Positions 25,278 through 34,141 are shown, counted from the stretch's first letter. The stretch is DNA of 64,000 nucleotides from Nocardiopsis sp. FR4 (GCF_009830945.1 NZ_VWVV01000019.1:62001-126000); one strand, 5' to 3'. Notes: generated by a model not told the origin, from the letters alone. Numbers and translations are program-made.

Positions 25278-25440
25278 CCCGCCCCTGATCCCCGGGGCCC
25301 GGGGGGGAGGCCGCGCGTCCGGGGAAGACTCATGACAGGAGCGACACCCGCACGGGGCACTGGCGGTCCAGCGCGCGGCACCCTATTCTTCGGTCTCGCG
25401 CGGCACGGCAGTCCACCGAGGTCCGTCTGGAGGAGGCGTC

Positions 25441-25848
25441 ATGTCCGACCTGCCGATCGGTTACTGGCTCAAACACCTGGACCGGCTCATCGAGAACGAC
25501 CTGGACCGCGTCCTGGCCTCGGAGGACCTGGGGCGCCGCCACTGGCAGGTGCTCAACTCCCTGCACACCGACCCCGGGACCATCGCCGACCTGGACGACA
25601 GACTCACCCCCTTCCTGGACGAGGGCGAGGACACCGTCGCCCCCGTGGTGGAGCAGTTGCGTGAGCGCGGTTGGGTGGAGGGAGAGGGCTCCCTGAGACT
25701 GACCCCCGAGGGCCGCACCCGGCACGAGGCCCTGTTCACCAGGGTGCGCGAGGCCCGTGAGCGCATCTCGCGCGGGATCAGCGAGGAGGAGTACCGCACC
25801 GCCGTCGACGTGCTGGAGCGGATGTCGGCCAACCTCGAACAGGTCTGA
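25441..25848 (+). CDS. MarR-family transcriptional regulator
   Basis: 135-residue protein: IGYWLKHLDRLIENDLDRVL forms the dimer helix, LGRRHWQVLNSLHTDPG begins the winged helix, then VAPVVEQLRERGWVEGEG, LRLTPEGRTRHEAL and a C-terminal dimer helix. These are typical of MarR repressors sensing small phenolic or oxidant ligands. The HTH recognition helix is more divergent than usual (DRLTPFLDEGEDTVAPVV). GAGGAG lies just upstream of the ATG. Candidate targets are the AT-rich site at 24383 and its own promoter. Confidence 0.85.
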   Translation: MSDLPIGYWLKHLDRLIENDLDRVLASEDLGRRHWQVLNSLHTDPGTIADLDDRLTPFLDEGEDTVAPVVEQLRERGWVEGEGSLRLTPEGRTRHEALFTRVREARERISRGISEEEYRTAVDVLERMSANLEQV

Positions 25849-25852
25849 CCCC

Positions 25853-26422
25853 TCAGGCGGGCAGTTCCCGGGTGAGCTCGACGAAGGCCAGGTCGGCGCG
25901 ACGGGGCAGGCCCAAGGTCTCGTCCCCGTAGGGGAAGGGCTCGGTCTTGCCGGTGCTGGTGTAGCCGCGCCGCTCGTACCAGGCGATCAGCTCCGGGCGC
26001 TGCTTGAGCACCTTCATCCGCATCAGGCGGCAGCCCCACTGCTGGGCGGCCCTGCGCTCGGCCTCGGCCAGGACGCGCTTGCCCAGGCCGCCGCCCTGGA
26101 TGGCGGGCAGCACCGAGAACATGCCGAAGTAGGCGCCGTTGACGCCGCGCTGGAGCTCGCAGCAGGCCACGATGCGCCCCTGGGACTCGGCGACCAGGAC
26201 CATCGTGTTGGTGCGCTCCAACAGCTCGGCCATGCCGTCGGCGTCCACGCGCTGGCCGTCGAGCAGGTGGGCTTCGGTGGTCCAGCCCTGGGTGGAGGAC
26301 TCACCCCGGTAGCAGGAGTTGACCAGCTCGACCAGGGCCGGAACGTCGTCGGGGCGGGCTTGTCTGTAGGTCAGGTCGCTCTGCTGGACTGCTGCCGTCT
26401 CCCTGGTCTGACCGCTGCTCAC
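25853..26422 (-). CDS. GNAT-family N-acetyltransferase
   Basis: 189-residue acetyltransferase. The GNAT core shows FGMFSVLPAIQGGGLGKRVL (acetyl-CoA loop Q-x-x-G-x-G) and the C-terminal LIAWYERRGYTSTGKTEPFP. The substrate amine is unknown. Start GTG 26422 is supported by GGGGAGG 6 bases upstream on the minus strand; longer in-frame openings lack such a site. The gene converges with the MarR gene (4 bases apart) and follows the TetR gene on the same strand with an 86-base gap. Confidence 0.9.
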   Translation of the reverse strand: MSSGQTRETAAVQQSDLTYRQARPDDVPALVELVNSCYRGESSTQGWTTEAHLLDGQRVDADGMAELLERTNTMVLVAESQGRIVACCELQRGVNGAYFGMFSVLPAIQGGGLGKRVLAEAERRAAQQWGCRLMRMKVLKQRPELIAWYERRGYTSTGKTEPFPYGDETLGLPRRADLAFVELTRELPA

Positions 26423-26508
26423 ACGCGCCTCCCCATCACTTTTGACCACTGGCACCCCCAGTATCGGACATCGTGTCCAGTGGGCGCGACGGTTTCCTCC
26501 CGCGGCTG

Positions 26509-27141
26509 TCAGGAGAAGGCGTCGTGGTCGCGCAGCGCCTCCCGCACGCGGGCCAGGAAGACACGCAACGACTGCCGGGCCCGGTCCGGTCCGGTTGTCG
26601 CCGGGCTGAGCACCAGTTGCAGGGCCAGGCCGTCGACGTAGGTGTGCAGGTGGCCGGACCACTCCTCCACCGCCGCTTCGGGGTGGGGGCCGGAGGGATC
26701 CGGCGCGGGGACCCCGGCCAGGGCCGCGACCAGTTGGCGGTAGAGCCCGCGCTGGGCGTTCCAGTGGCGCCCGCGCTCACGGTCGTACTCCCCCAGCAGC
26801 GCGGCGGACTCCCAGGCCCGGTACTCGGCGCGCCGGACCGGGTCCAGGGGCAGGAGCTGCTCGGCGTAGGCGGCCACCTGTTCCAGCAGGGGCGTGTGCG
26901 GGGACTGGGTGCGCCGCAGCTCCGCGATACGCCGGGTCACGCGCTCCTCCGACAGGTTCACGGCGAAGACCAGCAGGTCCTCGCGCGTGGCGAAGTAGTG
27001 GCGCAGCGCCCCGGGCGACCAGCCCGCCTCGGCGGCGACGGAGCGGATGGACACGGCCTCGGGTCCGGATTCGGCGATGACCCGCCACAGGGCCTCGGCC
27101 AGTTCCCTGCGGCGCTGTTCGTGGTCGACGATCTTGGGCAC
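26509..27141 (-). CDS. TetR-family transcriptional regulator
   Basis: 210-residue repressor. The N-terminal HTH is typical: RRRELAEALWRVIAESGPEA, then VSIRSVAAEAGWSPGALRHY and FATREDLLVFAV. The C-terminal ligand domain (about residues 60-210) resembles the BetI-like group and offers no hint of the ligand. It is divergent from the GAP-family membrane gene, with two GCACAGTCGT operator copies in the 65-base gap, so it most likely represses that gene and itself. Confidence 0.92.
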   Translation of the reverse strand: MPKIVDHEQRRRELAEALWRVIAESGPEAVSIRSVAAEAGWSPGALRHYFATREDLLVFAVNLSEERVTRRIAELRRTQSPHTPLLEQVAAYAEQLLPLDPVRRAEYRAWESAALLGEYDRERGRHWNAQRGLYRQLVAALAGVPAPDPSGPHPEAAVEEWSGHLHTYVDGLALQLVLSPATTGPDRARQSLRVFLARVREALRDHDAFS

Positions 27142-27154
27142 CCTCCCTTTTCTA

Positions 27155-27187
27155 GCACAGTCGTGTTATTTTATTTGGCACAGTCGT
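27155..27187. promoter_or_regulatory. Duplicated operator between TetR and GAP genes
   Basis: GCACAGTCGT occurs at 27155-27164 and 27178-27187, start-to-start 23 bases, in an AT-rich divergent promoter. Each copy holds a short dyad (CAC-AGTC-GTG in the first). Repeated sites between a TetR gene and its divergent neighbour are the usual repressor arrangement. Confidence 0.7.
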
Positions 27188-27206
27188 ATGAAAAAGGAGG
27201 GTGGCC

Positions 27207-27902
27207 ATGCCGCCGCTCGACGTGCTGCTCCCGGTCGCCGGCCTGGCCCTGCTCGACACGCTCAGCCCCGCCACCATCGGCGTGTCGCTGTACGTGTTGC
27301 TCAGCGGGGCGCGCTCGGTGGCGCGCCCCCTGTTCACCTACCTGGCCACCGTGGCCGCCTTCTACTTCACCCTGGGCTGCGCGCTCGTCCTCGGCTTCGG
27401 CGCCCTGTTCGACCTGCTCGGCGGTCTGGCCTACAGCCGCCTGCTCGGCTGGCCGCTGGCGGTCCTGGGCGCGGGGATGCTCCTGTACGCCCTGTTCATG
27501 CCCGACAAGCCGCGCCGGCGACGCAGGCCCGCCACCCTGGGGGCCGCCGCGATGGTCGGTCTGGGCCTGGTCACCGGACTGCTGGAGGCGGGCACGGCCC
27601 TGCCCTACTTCGGCGCGATCGGCGTCATCACCACCGCCGAACTCCACCCCGCGGTGTGGCTCCCCCTGCTCGCCGCCTACACCACCGTCATGGTGCTCCC
27701 CCCGACCCTGCTCTACCTGGGCCACCGCGCCCTGGGTGAGCGGCTGCACCCCCGTCTGGCGCGCTGGCGGGCCAGGGCCGAGTCCGGCTCCCGGGAGGCC
27801 GTGGGCTGGATCACCGGCATCGTGGGCTTCCTCGTCCTACGGCACGGGGTGGCCCTCACCGGCGTCCTGGAGGGAACCGGCGTCTCCCTGATCCCCCTGT
27901 GA
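27207..27902 (+). CDS. GAP (Sap, LysE-like) family integral membrane protein
   Basis: 231-residue protein with six hydrophobic segments (for example LLPVAGLALLDTLSPATIGV, LFTYLATVAAFYFTLGCALV, TLGAAAMVGLGLVTGLLEAG). It matches the GAP/Sap family of actinobacteria related to LysE-type exporters, some of which help export glycopeptidolipids or sulfolipids. The N-terminal DTLSPATIGVSLYVL is the family signature. AAAAAGGAGGG precedes ATG 27207 (a GTG at 27201 is less likely). The divergent TetR gene and operator pair suggest inducible export of a small molecule, possibly the TetR ligand. Confidence 0.85.
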   Translation: MPPLDVLLPVAGLALLDTLSPATIGVSLYVLLSGARSVARPLFTYLATVAAFYFTLGCALVLGFGALFDLLGGLAYSRLLGWPLAVLGAGMLLYALFMPDKPRRRRRPATLGAAAMVGLGLVTGLLEAGTALPYFGAIGVITTAELHPAVWLPLLAAYTTVMVLPPTLLYLGHRALGERLHPRLARWRARAESGSREAVGWITGIVGFLVLRHGVALTGVLEGTGVSLIPL

Positions 27903-27943
27903 CGCCCCGGGCCGGCGCCTCCGCCGGGCGTAGCGTCGACACC

Positions 27944-28302
27944 ATGGACACCTCCCCCTCGCTCCTGGCCCGACTGGCCGCCGACACCCGCTACACCCTG
28001 CTCGCCCTGCCCGTGGTCTCCTTCGCCGTCACCGCCGCCTGGTGGGCCGGGACGCTGGGCGGGCTGCTCCACCCGCTCTGGGGCTGGTCGCTGTACACGC
28101 TCCCGGACTACACGGGCGTGGGCACCTACCTGTACCCGCAGTCCCCGGTGCTGGCCACCACGGTGGTGCACATGGCCTGCGGCGCCCTGTTCGCGCTCAC
28201 CCTGGTGCCGGTGGTGCGCGCCTGCGCCCACGCCCAGGCAACGCTGGGGCGCGCGCTGCTGCCGGCCCCCGAGGACCCCGGGTGCGGGTGTACACCGCCG
28301 CT
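27944..28302 (+). pseudogene. Remnant of a sensor histidine kinase (putative sensor domain)
   Basis: From ATG 27944 about 110 residues resemble the second half of the actinobacterial 'putative sensor' membrane domain: TRYTLLALPVVSFAVTAAWW, then AGTLGGLLHPLWGWSLYTLP, and VHMACGALFALTLVPVVRA. The frame then loses any coding character and runs on across the antisense of the quinone reductase gene. Phospho-acceptor and ATPase domains are absent. The fragment has two to three membrane segments, so a small membrane protein cannot be ruled out, but a truncated kinase is likelier. Confidence 0.5.
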
Positions 28303-28410
28303 CCCCCACCCGCGCGCCCCGCCCCGGAGGCGGCCCGCCGCACCGCTTCCCGCACGCCCGCCGACGCCCGAGGAAGGGCACCGGTCCGGGTCGGGGCGGG
28401 CCGTCCTCCC

Positions 28411-29412
28411 TCACACGGTGACGACTACCTTGGCGCGGGCGTGCTCCACCTCAAGGTGGCGGATGGCCTCGGGAGTCCGGGCCAGGGGGAAGGTGCGCTC
28501 CACGACGGGGACCACCTGGCCGGAGGCCAGGAGCCGTTCCAGTTCCGTGCGCGCCCGTGCGCGCGGCTCCTCTCCGAGCAGCAGCACGCGCTGGCGCAGC
28601 AGGGGTGCCAGCGCCCGACCGGTGAGCAGGAGCCGCATCGGCCCGACGGGGCTGCCGCCCCGGGACACGCCGCCTCCGGACAGGACGAGCGTCCCGGTGG
28701 GGGTCACGGCCCGGCGCAGCGCGCCCAGCGAGCGGTTGCCCACCAGGTCCAGGACGAGGTCGTGGCGCTGGCCCCCGCGGGTGAAGTCCTCCCGCGTGTA
28801 GTCGACCACGCGCTCCGCGCCCAGGGAGCGGACCAGGTCGGCGTTGCGCGTGGAGCACACGGCGGTCACCCGCGCGCCGAGCGCGCGTGCGATCTGCACG
28901 GCGAAGGTGCCGACGCCGCCGGAGGCCCCGTTGACCAGGACCCGGTGGCCCGGTTCCACCCGGCCCACCGGACCCAGGCCCGCCTGGGCGGTCGTCCCGG
29001 CCAGCGGCACGGCCGCCGCCTGCTCGAAGGTCAGGTTCGCGGGTTTGGGCAGGGCCGCGCCCTCGTCCACGCACACGTACTCGGCGAACGCGGCGTCGGC
29101 CTCCCCGTACACCTCGTCGCCGGGACGCCACCGGGTCACGCCTGCCCCGACCGCCTCCACCCGGCCCGCGAAGTCGCGGCCGCGGACGCGCACCCGAGGC
29201 CCGCGGAGGCCGAACACGGAGCGGTCCATCAGGCGCGCCAGGTACGGGTCGCCCCGCATGACGTGCCAGTCGTAGGCGTTGACCGAGGCCGCGTGGACCC
29301 TCACCAGCACCCCGTGGTCGCCGGGCACCGGCACGGGCACCCGTGCCACGCGCAGAACGTCGGGTGGGCCGTACCCGTCCTGCACGACCGCCCTCATCAC
29401 GGCCGTGCTCAC
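28411..29412 (-). CDS. NADP-dependent quinone oxidoreductase-like zinc-type dehydrogenase (MDR family)
   Basis: 333-residue enzyme of the medium-chain dehydrogenase/reductase superfamily, zeta-crystallin/QOR branch without zinc ligands. GroES-like N-terminus: DVLRVARVPVPVPGDHGVLV, then RGRDFAGRVEAVGAGVTRWR. Rossmann domain: HRVLVNGASGGVGTFAVQIA (GxGGVG), TAVCSTRNADLVRSLGA and DLVLDLVGNRSLGALRR. It probably reduces quinones or enals. Start GTG 29412 follows GGAGG and overlaps the DUF2306 stop by 4 bases, so both form an operon. Confidence 0.9.
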   Translation of the reverse strand: MSTAVMRAVVQDGYGPPDVLRVARVPVPVPGDHGVLVRVHAASVNAYDWHVMRGDPYLARLMDRSVFGLRGPRVRVRGRDFAGRVEAVGAGVTRWRPGDEVYGEADAAFAEYVCVDEGAALPKPANLTFEQAAAVPLAGTTAQAGLGPVGRVEPGHRVLVNGASGGVGTFAVQIARALGARVTAVCSTRNADLVRSLGAERVVDYTREDFTRGGQRHDLVLDLVGNRSLGALRRAVTPTGTLVLSGGGVSRGGSPVGPMRLLLTGRALAPLLRQRVLLLGEEPRARARTELERLLASGQVVPVVERTFPLARTPEAIRHLEVEHARAKVVVTV

Positions 29413-30092
29413 CGCGCCACCTCCGGACGGGGGGCCGAGGGGCTGTGTGCGGATCGGCGCGCGAGGCGGCGGATGACCCACTCGGCCACGACCACGTTGA
29501 TCACCCAGCCCGCGCCCATGAGCACCGCCCTGCTGAGTTCGCCGGGCTCGCCCAGCAGCAGCGTCCAGGGCAGGTGGGTGAAGACCTGGGTGCCCGCCCC
29601 CTGGCCGATCGCGTAGCCGCGGATCATCCAGGCGCGGTGCCCGGCGATGTCGCGCCGCCGCACCGCCGCGAAACCGAGTACCAGGGCCGCGGCCATGGCC
29701 GAGCCGAACACCAGCCGCAACACCATGAGCAGGACGCCGTCCGGCGCGGGGGTGGCGTAGAACAAGGTCATCCACAGCCCCGTGAGCGCCGCGAGGAGCC
29801 CGAGCGGGACGAGCAGGCGGCCCGAGGCCCGGTGCCATCCCGGACGCCTGCGGCGCAGGGACGCGGAGAACTGGAAGGCGCCCAGGACGCAGTACGGGCT
29901 GGCGCTGACGATGTGCAGCACCACGGGGAGGGGGGAGTCGAAGAAGCGGGCGTTGTCGGGGGTGACCGGCGCGCCGCCGCCCAGTTCGCCCAAGCGGAAG
30001 CCGCCCGCGAGCACCGGGACCGCGCTGAGCAGGATCAGAAGGGCGGGAACGAGCCACGTGCGCCGGGGGGAGGATGTGTCCTTCGTTGCCAT
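29409..30092 (-). CDS. DUF2306-family membrane protein
   Basis: 227-residue protein with about six hydrophobic segments. The DUF2306 hallmarks are LHIVSASPYCVLGAFQFSAS, PGWHRASGRLLVPLGLLAAL (His in a loop, then GR) and HRAWMIRGYAIGQGAGTQVF; the conserved His residues could bind haem or metal. Function of the family is not established. ATG 30092 was chosen over an in-frame ATG at 30128. It overlaps the quinone reductase by 4 bases downstream, suggesting a joint redox role, and lies 114 bases below the response regulator. Confidence 0.85.
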   Translation of the reverse strand: MATKDTSSPRRTWLVPALLILLSAVPVLAGGFRLGELGGGAPVTPDNARFFDSPLPVVLHIVSASPYCVLGAFQFSASLRRRRPGWHRASGRLLVPLGLLAALTGLWMTLFYATPAPDGVLLMVLRLVFGSAMAAALVLGFAAVRRRDIAGHRAWMIRGYAIGQGAGTQVFTHLPWTLLLGEPGELSRAVLMGAGWVINVVVAEWVIRRLARRSAHSPSAPRPEVAR

Positions 30093-30206
30093 GCTTGCAT
30101 CGTGGCGGTCGCGGGGGCGGGGGTTCATCGGAACTTGGGCCTGAACCGTATCGGCCGATAGTACGAGGAGCGGGTCCCACCCGGGCCGCGCACCGCCGCG
30201 CGGAGC

Positions 30207-30893
30207 TCAGCCGCGGGGGGAGCCCCCGTTCCCGAAACCGCTCCTGACCCGGTGCGTCTCGTAGGCCCACATGGCGATCTCGACGCGGTTGCGGGCACCG
30301 AGTTTGGCCATCAGGCTGGCGACGTGGGTCTTGACGGTGCTGAGCGTGATGTAGAACTCGGCGGCGATCTCGGCGTTGGTGCGCCCGTGCGCCACGGCCA
30401 CGAGGATCTGCTCCTCCCGTTCGGTCAGGGCCTCGGCGGGCCGCACGGGCGGGGCCGCGGGGCCGGAGGCGGCGAACGCGCCGAGCAGCCGGGCGGTGAC
30501 GCTGGGGGCGATGAGCGCGTCCCCCCGGGCGGCCGCGCGCACGGCCTCGGCGAGCAGGTCGGGGCCGGCGTCCTTGAGCAGGAACCCCCGGGCACCCGCC
30601 CGGAGCGCGGCGTAGACGTAGTCGTCCAGGTCGAAGACGGTGATCACGACGACGGCGAGCGGGTCCTCCACGGTCGGCCCGGCCAGGGAGCGGGTGGCCT
30701 CGATACCGTCGATCCCGGGCATGCGGACGTCGAACAGGCACACGTCGGGGCGCAGGCGCCGCGCCAGGTCGATCGCCGCCCGCCCGTCTGCGGCCTCCCC
30801 GACCACCTCGATGTCCGGTTGGGCGCTGAGGATCATGCTCAGGCCGGTGCGGACGATCTCCTGGTCGTCGGCGACGACCACCCGGATGCTCAC
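30207..30893 (-). CDS. NarL/LuxR-family response regulator
   Basis: 228-residue regulator: receiver IRVVVADDQEIVRTGLSMIL with acceptor Asp in RPDVCLFDVRMPGIDGIEAT and Lys in GFLLKDAGPDLLAEA; C-terminal HTH ALTEREEQILVAVAHGRTNA, then STVKTHVASLMAKLGARNRV. It begins with GTG 30893, overlapping the kinase stop by 4 bases (GTGA). Its targets may include the downstream DUF2306/quinone reductase pair or the divergent ABC exporter, but no binding site was recognised. Confidence 0.93.
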   Translation of the reverse strand: MSIRVVVADDQEIVRTGLSMILSAQPDIEVVGEAADGRAAIDLARRLRPDVCLFDVRMPGIDGIEATRSLAGPTVEDPLAVVVITVFDLDDYVYAALRAGARGFLLKDAGPDLLAEAVRAAARGDALIAPSVTARLLGAFAASGPAAPPVRPAEALTEREEQILVAVAHGRTNAEIAAEFYITLSTVKTHVASLMAKLGARNRVEIAMWAYETHRVRSGFGNGGSPRG

Positions 30894-32017
30894 GTGGCCG
30901 CTCCGGAGCGGGGCAGTACGGCGGTCACGGTCCAGCCGCGGTCGGGGTTGGGGGCGGCCCGGCAGGTGCCGCCGAGCAGGTCGGCGCGCTCGATCATGCC
31001 GCGGAGCCCGTACCCCGGCTCCGGAGCGGGACGCAGGGGGCTGAGGTCGCCGTCGTCGCTCACCCGCAGGCGCACCGACGTGTCGTCGGCGACCACGCGG
31101 ACCCGGACGCGGGTGGCGTGGCGGGCGTGCCGTCGGGCGTTGGTGACCGATTCCTGGGCCAGGCGGTAGACGGTCGCCGCGACCGCCGGGGGCAGGTCGT
31201 CGAGGTCGCCCAGGAGTTCCACGTCCACGGTCGGTCCGGGCCCGGACCGACCCGCGAGCCGGCGCAGGTCGCCGACGCGCGGGCTGGGGGCCAGCTCCGC
31301 GGGTTCGTCGCGGCGCAGGACCCGGAGCATGGCACGCATGTCGGTGAGGGCGGCCCTGGCCTCGGACTCGATCACCCTCAGCGCCTCGACCGCCGCCTCC
31401 GGCCGCGCCGGGGCCGTGGCCAGCCCCGCCTGGGCGCGGATGGCCATCGCCGAGACGTGGTGGGCGACGGTGTCGTGCAGGTCGCGGGCCAGTCGCTCGC
31501 GTTCGACCAGCCGGGCCTGGTCGAGTTCACGCCGCCTGGCCCTGGCCCGGTACCGCAGGGCCGTGCCCAGGGCGGCCACCGCGAACAGGACGGCGAACCC
31601 TCCGACCGCGTCGGCGGGTCCGGGGGCCGGGAGGAGGAGCTTGGCGAGCACGATGGCCGACCCTGTCGCGACCTCGCGCCCCGAGCCCCACCGGAACAGC
31701 GCGTGGACCAGGAACAGGAAGCACACCGTGGTGTACATCTCCACGGGTTCGGCGCCCGGCACCAGCAGGAACAGCCCCGAGGCGCCGAAGGCCAGCGCGA
31801 GCGCCAGCAGAGGCCGGGTGCGGCGCCACAGCAGCGTGGGCACCAGCGCGACGACGAGCGCCACCGACGCTAACCGCAGGGGCAGGTCCGGGCGCAGGGC
31901 GCCCTCGACCACCGCGGCCACCGCGAACACCCCGACCAGCGCCCAGTCCCACCACCGCCGGGGAGGGGGGTCGCAGGGGCGGGGCTCGTCCCACACGGAG
32001 CGGAGGAGATCGTACAC
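30890..32017 (-). CDS. Sensor histidine kinase (HisKA_3 type)
   Basis: 375-residue membrane kinase. The N-terminal ~150 residues hold four to five hydrophobic helices (WDWALVGVFAVAAVVEGALR, and LLALALAFGASGLFLLVPG). The phospho-acceptor helix is LVERERLARDLHDTVAHHVS, the N box AQESVTNARRHARHA, followed by VSDDGDLSPLRPAPEPGYGL. It partners the coupled response regulator. GTG 32017 gives the normal length; the longer in-frame opening to 32200 reads through low-complexity Pro/Arg sequence and the SoxR-like promoter. Confidence 0.9.
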   Translation of the reverse strand: MYDLLRSVWDEPRPCDPPPRRWWDWALVGVFAVAAVVEGALRPDLPLRLASVALVVALVPTLLWRRTRPLLALALAFGASGLFLLVPGAEPVEMYTTVCFLFLVHALFRWGSGREVATGSAIVLAKLLLPAPGPADAVGGFAVLFAVAALGTALRYRARARRRELDQARLVERERLARDLHDTVAHHVSAMAIRAQAGLATAPARPEAAVEALRVIESEARAALTDMRAMLRVLRRDEPAELAPSPRVGDLRRLAGRSGPGPTVDVELLGDLDDLPPAVAATVYRLAQESVTNARRHARHATRVRVRVVADDTSVRLRVSDDGDLSPLRPAPEPGYGLRGMIERADLLGGTCRAAPNPDRGWTVTAVLPRSGAAT

Positions 32018-32187
32018 GCGTTCATCGTACGGGGCCGGGCCGCCGCGCGGACCGGTCAGAAGGAGGAGAGGCGCCCCGCTCCCCGACGGGCGCCGACCGC
32101 GCCCGGGGGCGGTCGGCGGCGGTCCCCCCGCCGTCGAACATGCCCCGGGCCGAGCCGCCACGGGTGTCCGCCGGGGGCGCGGCGACA

Positions 32188-32218
32188 TTGACCTCAACAT
32201 TTGTTGAGGTTCTAGTGT
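32188..32218 (+). promoter_or_regulatory. SoxR/MerR-like promoter of the ABC exporter gene
   Basis: TTGACC (32188-32193), 19-base spacer, TAGTGT (32213-32218). The spacer region holds a perfect inverted repeat, ACCTCAACA (32191-32199) and TGTTGAGGT (32202-32210). The core CCTCAACATTTGTTGAGG matches the SoxR box CCTCAAGTTAACTTGAGG at 14 of 18 positions, and 19-base spacers are characteristic of MerR-family activation. No soxR-type gene lies nearby, so the regulator acts from elsewhere. Confidence 0.75.
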
Positions 32219-32254
32219 TCACCGCAACAGCCCCGACAGAGCCGGTGGACCACC

Positions 32255-34141
32255 ATGAGTATGGAAATGGCCGCGTGGAACTCGATCTACCACGCGATGC
32301 ACGCCCGTGAGGACCAGCGCCCCTTCTCCCTGCCCGTACTGCGCCGCATCGCCTCCTTCGCGCGGCCCCACGCACGACACCTGTCCTGGTTCGTGGCCCT
32401 GAGCGTGCTCACCGCGGTCCTCACCGTGGCCTCCCCCCTCCTGGCCGGAAGGGTCGTCAACACCCTCACCGGCGGCGGCGCCCTGGACACGGTGCTGTTC
32501 CTGGCCGCCCTCATCGCCGCCGTGTCCCTGCTGGAGGCGGGCCTGGGACTCCTCGTGCGCTGGCTCTCGGCCCGCGTCGGTGAGGGCCTCATCCTGGACC
32601 TGCGCACCACCGTCTACGACCACGTCCAGCGCATGCCGGTCGCCTTCTTCACCCGCACCCGCACCGGCGCCCTGGTCAGCCGCCTCAACAACGACGTCAT
32701 CGGCGCCCAGCGCGCCTTCAGCGACGTGCTCTCCGGGGTGGTGAGCAACCTGGTCACCCTGGTGCTGACCCTGGCCGTGATGCTCGCCCTGTCCTGGCAG
32801 ATCACCCTGCTCGCCCTCCTGCTCCTGCCGCTGTTCGTGGTGCCCGCCCGCCGCATGGGCGTTCGGCTGGCCCGCATCGAACGCGAGCGCACCGTGCACA
32901 ACGCGGCCATGGGCACCCAGATGACCGAGCGCTTCTCCGCGCCCGGCGCCACCCTGGTCAAACTCTTCGGCCGCCCCCGGGAGGAGTCCGCGGAGTTCGC
33001 CCGCCGGGCCAGCCGGGTCCGCGACATCGGCGTGCGCACCGCCATGGTCCAGGAGGTCTTCTTCACCGCGCTGACCCTGGTCTCCGCCCTGGCCCTGGCC
33101 CTGGTCTACGGCCTGGGCGGGTTCTACGCGCTGCGCGGTCAGCTCGACGCGGGCACCGTGGTGTCCATGGGCATGCTGCTCACCCGCCTGTACGCCCCGC
33201 TCACCGCCCTGGCCAGCGCCCGCGTGGAGGTCATGAGCGCCCTGGTCAGCTTCAGCCGGGTCTTCGAGGTCCTGGACCTGCGGCCCCTGGTGGCCGAGAA
33301 GCCCGACGCCCGAACGGTCCCCCCGGGGCCGGTCTCGGTGGAGTTCGACGACGTCACCTTCGCCTACCCCACGGCGGAGAAGGTGTCACTGGCCTCCCTG
33401 GAGGAGGTCGCCACCCTCGACGTCACCGAGCAGCGCGAGGTCCTGCACGGGGTGTCCTTCCGCGTCGAACCCGGCCAGACGGTCGCCCTGGTCGGCTCCT
33501 CCGGCGCGGGCAAGTCCACCATCGCCCAGCTGGCCCCGCGCCTGTACGACGTGGACTCCGGGGCCGTGCGCCTGGGCGGGGTGGACGTGCGCGACCTGAC
33601 CTTCGACTCGGTGCGCGCCACCCTGGGCATGGTCACCCAGGACGGGCACCTCTTCCACGAGTCCATCCGCGCCAACCTGCTGCTGGCCCGGCCCGGGGCC
33701 ACCGAGGAGGACCTGTGGGACGTGCTGCGCCGCGCCCGCCTGGAGGAGCTCGTCGCGGCCCTGCCCGACGGGCTGGACACCGTGGTCGGCGAGCGGGGCT
33801 ACCGCTTCTCCGGCGGTGAGCGCCAGCGGCTGACCATCGCCCGCCTGCTGCTGGCCGAGCCCGAGGTGGTCATCCTGGACGAGGCCACCTCGGCCCTGGA
33901 CTCCACCTCCGAGGCCGCGGTGCAGGCCGCCCTCGCCGAGGCCCTGCGGGGGCGCACCGCCCTGGTCATCGCCCACCGGCTGTCCACGGTCCGCGCCGCC
34001 GACGCCATCCTCGTGGTCGAGGCCGGACGGATCGTGGAGCGCGGCACCCACCAGGAGCTGCTCGCTCGGGGCGGGCGCTACGCCGAGCTGTACCGGACCC
34101 AGTTCGCCGCCGGGGACCCCGCGCCCGCCGCGACCGGGTGA
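32255..34141 (+). CDS. ABC exporter, fused permease and ATPase (multidrug type)
   Basis: 628-residue half-transporter that should work as a homodimer. The N-terminal membrane domain (about residues 30-320) has six helices with the intracellular coupling loop VISRLNNDV-type segment (GALVSRLNNDVIGAQRAFSD). The ATPase (about 360-620) has Walker A GSSGAGKSTIAQL, Q-loop VTQDGHLFHESIRANLLLAR, signature FSGGERQRLTIARLLLAEPE, Walker B VILDEATSALDS and the switch His in VIAHRLSTV. The promoter (32188-32218) is SoxR-like, suggesting induction by redox-active compounds. Substrate unknown. Confidence 0.93.
   Translation: MSMEMAAWNSIYHAMHAREDQRPFSLPVLRRIASFARPHARHLSWFVALSVLTAVLTVASPLLAGRVVNTLTGGGALDTVLFLAALIAAVSLLEAGLGLLVRWLSARVGEGLILDLRTTVYDHVQRMPVAFFTRTRTGALVSRLNNDVIGAQRAFSDVLSGVVSNLVTLVLTLAVMLALSWQITLLALLLLPLFVVPARRMGVRLARIERERTVHNAAMGTQMTERFSAPGATLVKLFGRPREESAEFARRASRVRDIGVRTAMVQEVFFTALTLVSALALALVYGLGGFYALRGQLDAGTVVSMGMLLTRLYAPLTALASARVEVMSALVSFSRVFEVLDLRPLVAEKPDARTVPPGPVSVEFDDVTFAYPTAEKVSLASLEEVATLDVTEQREVLHGVSFRVEPGQTVALVGSSGAGKSTIAQLAPRLYDVDSGAVRLGGVDVRDLTFDSVRATLGMVTQDGHLFHESIRANLLLARPGATEEDLWDVLRRARLEELVAALPDGLDTVVGERGYRFSGGERQRLTIARLLLAEPEVVILDEATSALDSTSEAAVQAALAEALRGRTALVIAHRLSTVRAADAILVVEAGRIVERGTHQELLARGGRYAELYRTQFAAGDPAPAATG

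Noticed and set aside
27944-28801. A 286-codon reading of the sensor fragment.
   Set aside because: After about residue 115 it is antisense to the quinone reductase gene and has no sensor or kinase features.
28411-30741. 776-codon minus frame that would fuse a response regulator shadow with the quinone reductase.
   Set aside because: The upper part is antisense-type or shifted sequence over the regulator and DUF2306 genes; the quinone reductase has its own GTG with a good ribosome binding site.
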